A stretch of DNA of 53,799 nt from Porticoccaceae bacterium (GTDB lineage: Bacteria > Pseudomonadota > Gammaproteobacteria > Pseudomonadales > Porticoccaceae). The stretch covers positions 13,546 to 67,344 of the forward strand of contig JAHEHM010000065.1 in assembly GCA_024644585.1 (NCBI GenBank), given 5' to 3'. Both the position numbers and the translations under genes were made by a program. A model generated the notes under the pieces. That model ran no database searches and was not told where the DNA came from. It saw only the letters and a program-made list of their open reading frames with translations. This document shows positions 52,494 to 53,799 of this stretch, piece by piece (position 1 is the stretch's first letter; each line of letters begins with the position of its first letter).

Positions 52494-52533
52494 GCCTCCA
52501 GCATTGCTGCAAAACAGCTTTGCTTTCTTAGGC
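52494..52533 (-). promoter_or_regulatory. Candidate L1-binding leader of rplK
   Basis: In the 113-nt nusG-rplK gap the minus-strand RNA has outer arms GCCU and AGGC enclosing a GCUG/CAGC hairpin, ending 27 nt before the rplK ATG. In E. coli the L1 repressor site lies at this position. The resemblance is structural only and modest. Confidence 0.3.
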
Positions 52534-52579
52534 TCCCCGATAAGTCAGCACCATTGCCAACCTACCCTTACATTTCAAA

Positions 52580-53113
52580 TCAGGCTTTTTCTACCTGAGT
52601 GAACTCAAGCTCAACCGGTGTGGATCGTCCGAAGATCGATACCGCAACACGCAGCTTGCTCTTTTCATAATTTACTTCTTCAACAGTGCCATTAAAGTCA
52701 TTAAATGGACCATCGGTAACACGTACCATCTCACCGGGCTCAAACATGGTCTTAGGACGTGGCGCCTCTTCTGAGTCATGCACGCGCTGTAGAATCAAAT
52801 CAGCCTCTTTATCAGAGATAGGTGCTGGCTTATCCGCTTTACCACCGATAAAGCCCATCACTCTTGGAGTCTCTTTAATGAGATGCCAAGTATCATCATC
52901 TAGTTCCATGTTGACTAAAACATAGCCTGGAAAAAACATTCTTTCACTGGTGCGCTTTTGACCGGCTCTCATCTCAACTACCTCTTCGGTAGGAACAAGA
53001 ATTTCGCCAAACTTATCCTGCAAGCCATTCAGCTCTGCACGCTCTTGGATTGCCGCAGCTACTTTCTTCTCATATAGCGAATAGGCGTGAACTACATACC
53101 AACGTTTTGACAT
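52580..53113 (-). CDS. nusG: Transcription termination/antitermination protein NusG
   Basis: Elongation factor that binds the polymerase clamp through its NGN domain and contacts Rho or S10 through its KOW domain; 177 residues. It starts [33 protein letters not shown] is in the NGN core, and the KOW domain has [21 protein letters not shown]. It follows secE by 9 nt. Confidence 0.98.
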   Translation of the reverse strand: MSKRWYVVHAYSLYEKKVAAAIQERAELNGLQDKFGEILVPTEEVVEMRAGQKRTSERMFFPGYVLVNMELDDDTWHLIKETPRVMGFIGGKADKPAPISDKEADLILQRVHDSEEAPRPKTMFEPGEMVRVTDGPFNDFNGTVEEVNYEKSKLRVAVSIFGRSTPVELEFTQVEKA

Positions 53114-53122
53114 CTAGTGCTC

Positions 53123-53491
53123 CTAGCCCATTATCAGTGAAGCAAGCCAGCTCAACAGAGAATCAATTCCCCAAAGAGCGATAGCCATTAATAAAATCAC
53201 AACTACAACGATCAATGTTGTTTGATTGCGCTCTTGCTTAGTTGGCCATACAACCTTGCGCCATTCAGTGCGAGCACCAATAGCGAGCTCAACAATTGCG
53301 GCACCTTTTGAAGTTTGCGCAGCAACAAAGCCCGCAACCAGCGCAACTACAATTAGAGCAATAACCCGGTAAAGAACCGACTCTGCCGAATAGTACCAGT
53401 TGCCATAGATTGCCCCAGCAACCAAAGCACCTACTACTAACCACTTAAGCCAATCTAACTGAAACTGCTTTTCTTCTACTATTTCACTCAT
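53123..53491 (-). CDS. secE: Preprotein translocase subunit SecE
   Basis: Clamp-like partner of SecY, 122 residues. Three membrane segments are seen (about 16-33, 39-58 and 90-113), as in enteric SecE. The conserved cytoplasmic amphipathic helix reads ARTEWRKVVWPTKQE. ATG 53491 is chosen; an in-frame TTG four codons upstream is possible but less likely. Downstream of tRNA-Trp, as in pseudomonads. Confidence 0.95.
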   Translation of the reverse strand: MSEIVEEKQFQLDWLKWLVVGALVAGAIYGNWYYSAESVLYRVIALIVVALVAGFVAAQTSKGAAIVELAIGARTEWRKVVWPTKQERNQTTLIVVVVILLMAIALWGIDSLLSWLASLIMG

Positions 53492-53519
53492 CACCAATGT
53501 CAACCTTACGCTCTGTGTA

Positions 53520-53595
53520 TGGCAGGCCAGGAGGGACTCGAACCCCCAACAGCCGGTTTTGGAGACCGGTGCTCTACCAATTGAACTACTGGCCT
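53520..53595 (-). tRNA. tRNA-Trp (anticodon CCA)
   Basis: 76-nt cloverleaf on the minus strand. The acceptor stem AGGCCAG pairs with CTGGCCT. The D loop has AATTGGTAGAGC, the anticodon loop is CTCCAAA with CCA, and the T arm has GGTTCGAGTCC. The 3' CCA is encoded. It sits between tuf and secE, the normal pseudomonad-type position of trpT. Confidence 0.97.
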
Positions 53596-53633
53596 ATAAC
53601 CTACTTTTTTTACATTACCCTTACTGACAGCTA

Positions 53634-53660
53634 AGCCGAGACATCAAAAATGCCTCGGCT
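53634..53660 (-). repeat. Hairpin between the second tuf and tRNA-Trp
   Basis: Stem AGCCGAG/CTCGGCT, extended inward by CAT/ATG after one mismatch, lies 25 nt after the tuf stop. No U-run follows on the minus strand, so it is more likely a processing or stabilising structure than a terminator, letting transcription continue into tRNA-Trp and secE. Confidence 0.6.
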
Positions 53661-53684
53661 ACATGCCTTACAACAAACTAAATC

Positions 53685-53799
53685 TTAGTCGATGATTTTA
53701 GCTACAACACCAGCACCTACTGTGCGGCCGCCTTCACGAATTGCAAAACGAAGACCTTCTTCCATCGCAATTGGGTGAATCAATTCAACTTCCATCTGA
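53685..53799 (-). CDS. tuf: Elongation factor Tu, second copy, 3' end only
   Basis: The last 37 codons and stop of a second EF-Tu gene (ending [11 protein letters not shown]), cut by the right edge. All 115 bases match the end of the gene at 34558-35781, and identity continues a few bases past the stop before it breaks. This is the tufB position (tuf-tRNA-Trp-secE-nusG). Upstream tRNA genes would be expected beyond the edge. Confidence 0.95.
   Translation of the reverse strand, partial: QMEVELIHPIAMEEGLRFAIREGGRTVGAGVVAKIID

Noticed and set aside
20688-53503. Many open frames of 60-130 codons on the opposite strand of ribosomal and polymerase genes
   Set aside because: They mirror strongly conserved genes in another frame, lack ribosome-binding sites and resemble no family.
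1-53799. Search by eye for CRISPR arrays, insertion sequences, integrases, toxin-antitoxin pairs or defence genes
   Set aside because: No direct-repeat array, transposase or phage-like gene was seen; essentially all coding space is accounted for by core genes.

Overview
The window is a chromosomal segment from a gammaproteobacterium with moderately AT-rich DNA (GC in the mid-40s by eye). Gene content and order resemble Pseudomonas-like and marine Cellvibrionales-type genomes: miaB-ybeZ-ybeY-corC-lnt-leuS-lptE-holA, amgK-murU divergent from lptD-surA-pdxA-rsmA-apaG-apaH, and tuf-tRNA-Trp-secE-nusG-rplKAJL-rpoBC-rpsL-rpsG-fusA-tuf-S10-spc-alpha. The amgK/murU recycling pair, the Gln-type ApaH motif and a 407-residue EF-Tu point to a non-enteric, probably marine lineage. 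The genus is inference; no rRNA gene is present.

Region 1 (1-7.4 kb): the 5' part of a type II secretion ATPase gene (gspE) and a DUF1820 gene on the minus strand. These diverge from a plus-strand run for tRNA methylthiolation (miaB), ribosome/RNA quality control (ybeZ, ybeY), a CBS-domain CorC protein, lipoprotein acylation (lnt) and an exported Bcp-like peroxiredoxin. Region 2 (7.4-12 kb): leuS, lptE and holA, ending in a stop-codon overlap with a convergent VanZ-like gene. Region 3 (11.7-20.6 kb): the minus-strand amgK-murU-vanZ unit (peptidoglycan recycling) diverges from the plus-strand unit lptD-surA-pdxA-rsmA-apaG-apaH (outer-membrane LPS export and chaperoning, vitamin B6, 16S rRNA methylation, Ap4A hydrolysis), which ends at a bidirectional terminator.

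Region 4 (20.7-53.8 kb): almost entirely minus-strand, the classic ribosomal/RNA polymerase block. In transcription order (right to left) it holds tufB (partial), tRNA-Trp, secE, nusG, rplK, rplA, rplJ, rplL, rpoB, rpoC, rpsL, rpsG, fusA, tufA, the S10 operon (rpsJ to rpsQ), the spc operon (rplN to rpmJ) and the alpha operon (rpsM to rplQ). Visible control points include a conserved L10 leader before rplJ, strong sigma70-type promoters before rpsL and rpsJ with GC-rich discriminators, a tufA promoter, and intrinsic terminators after tufA and fusA and between rpsG and fusA.

The most unusual feature is a second EF-G gene (fusA2, 36083-38167) on the opposite strand exactly between fusA and tufA, so that the str operon is cut into separately promoted and terminated pieces. 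Other points of interest are a perfect 12-bp inverted repeat abutting the rpsL promoter, tandem hairpins before the L10 leader, a lineage-type insertion in RpoB, and identical 3' ends of the two tuf genes. I saw no CRISPR array, insertion sequence, prophage or defence locus. The window is core genome, and I do not claim a wholly new system in it.
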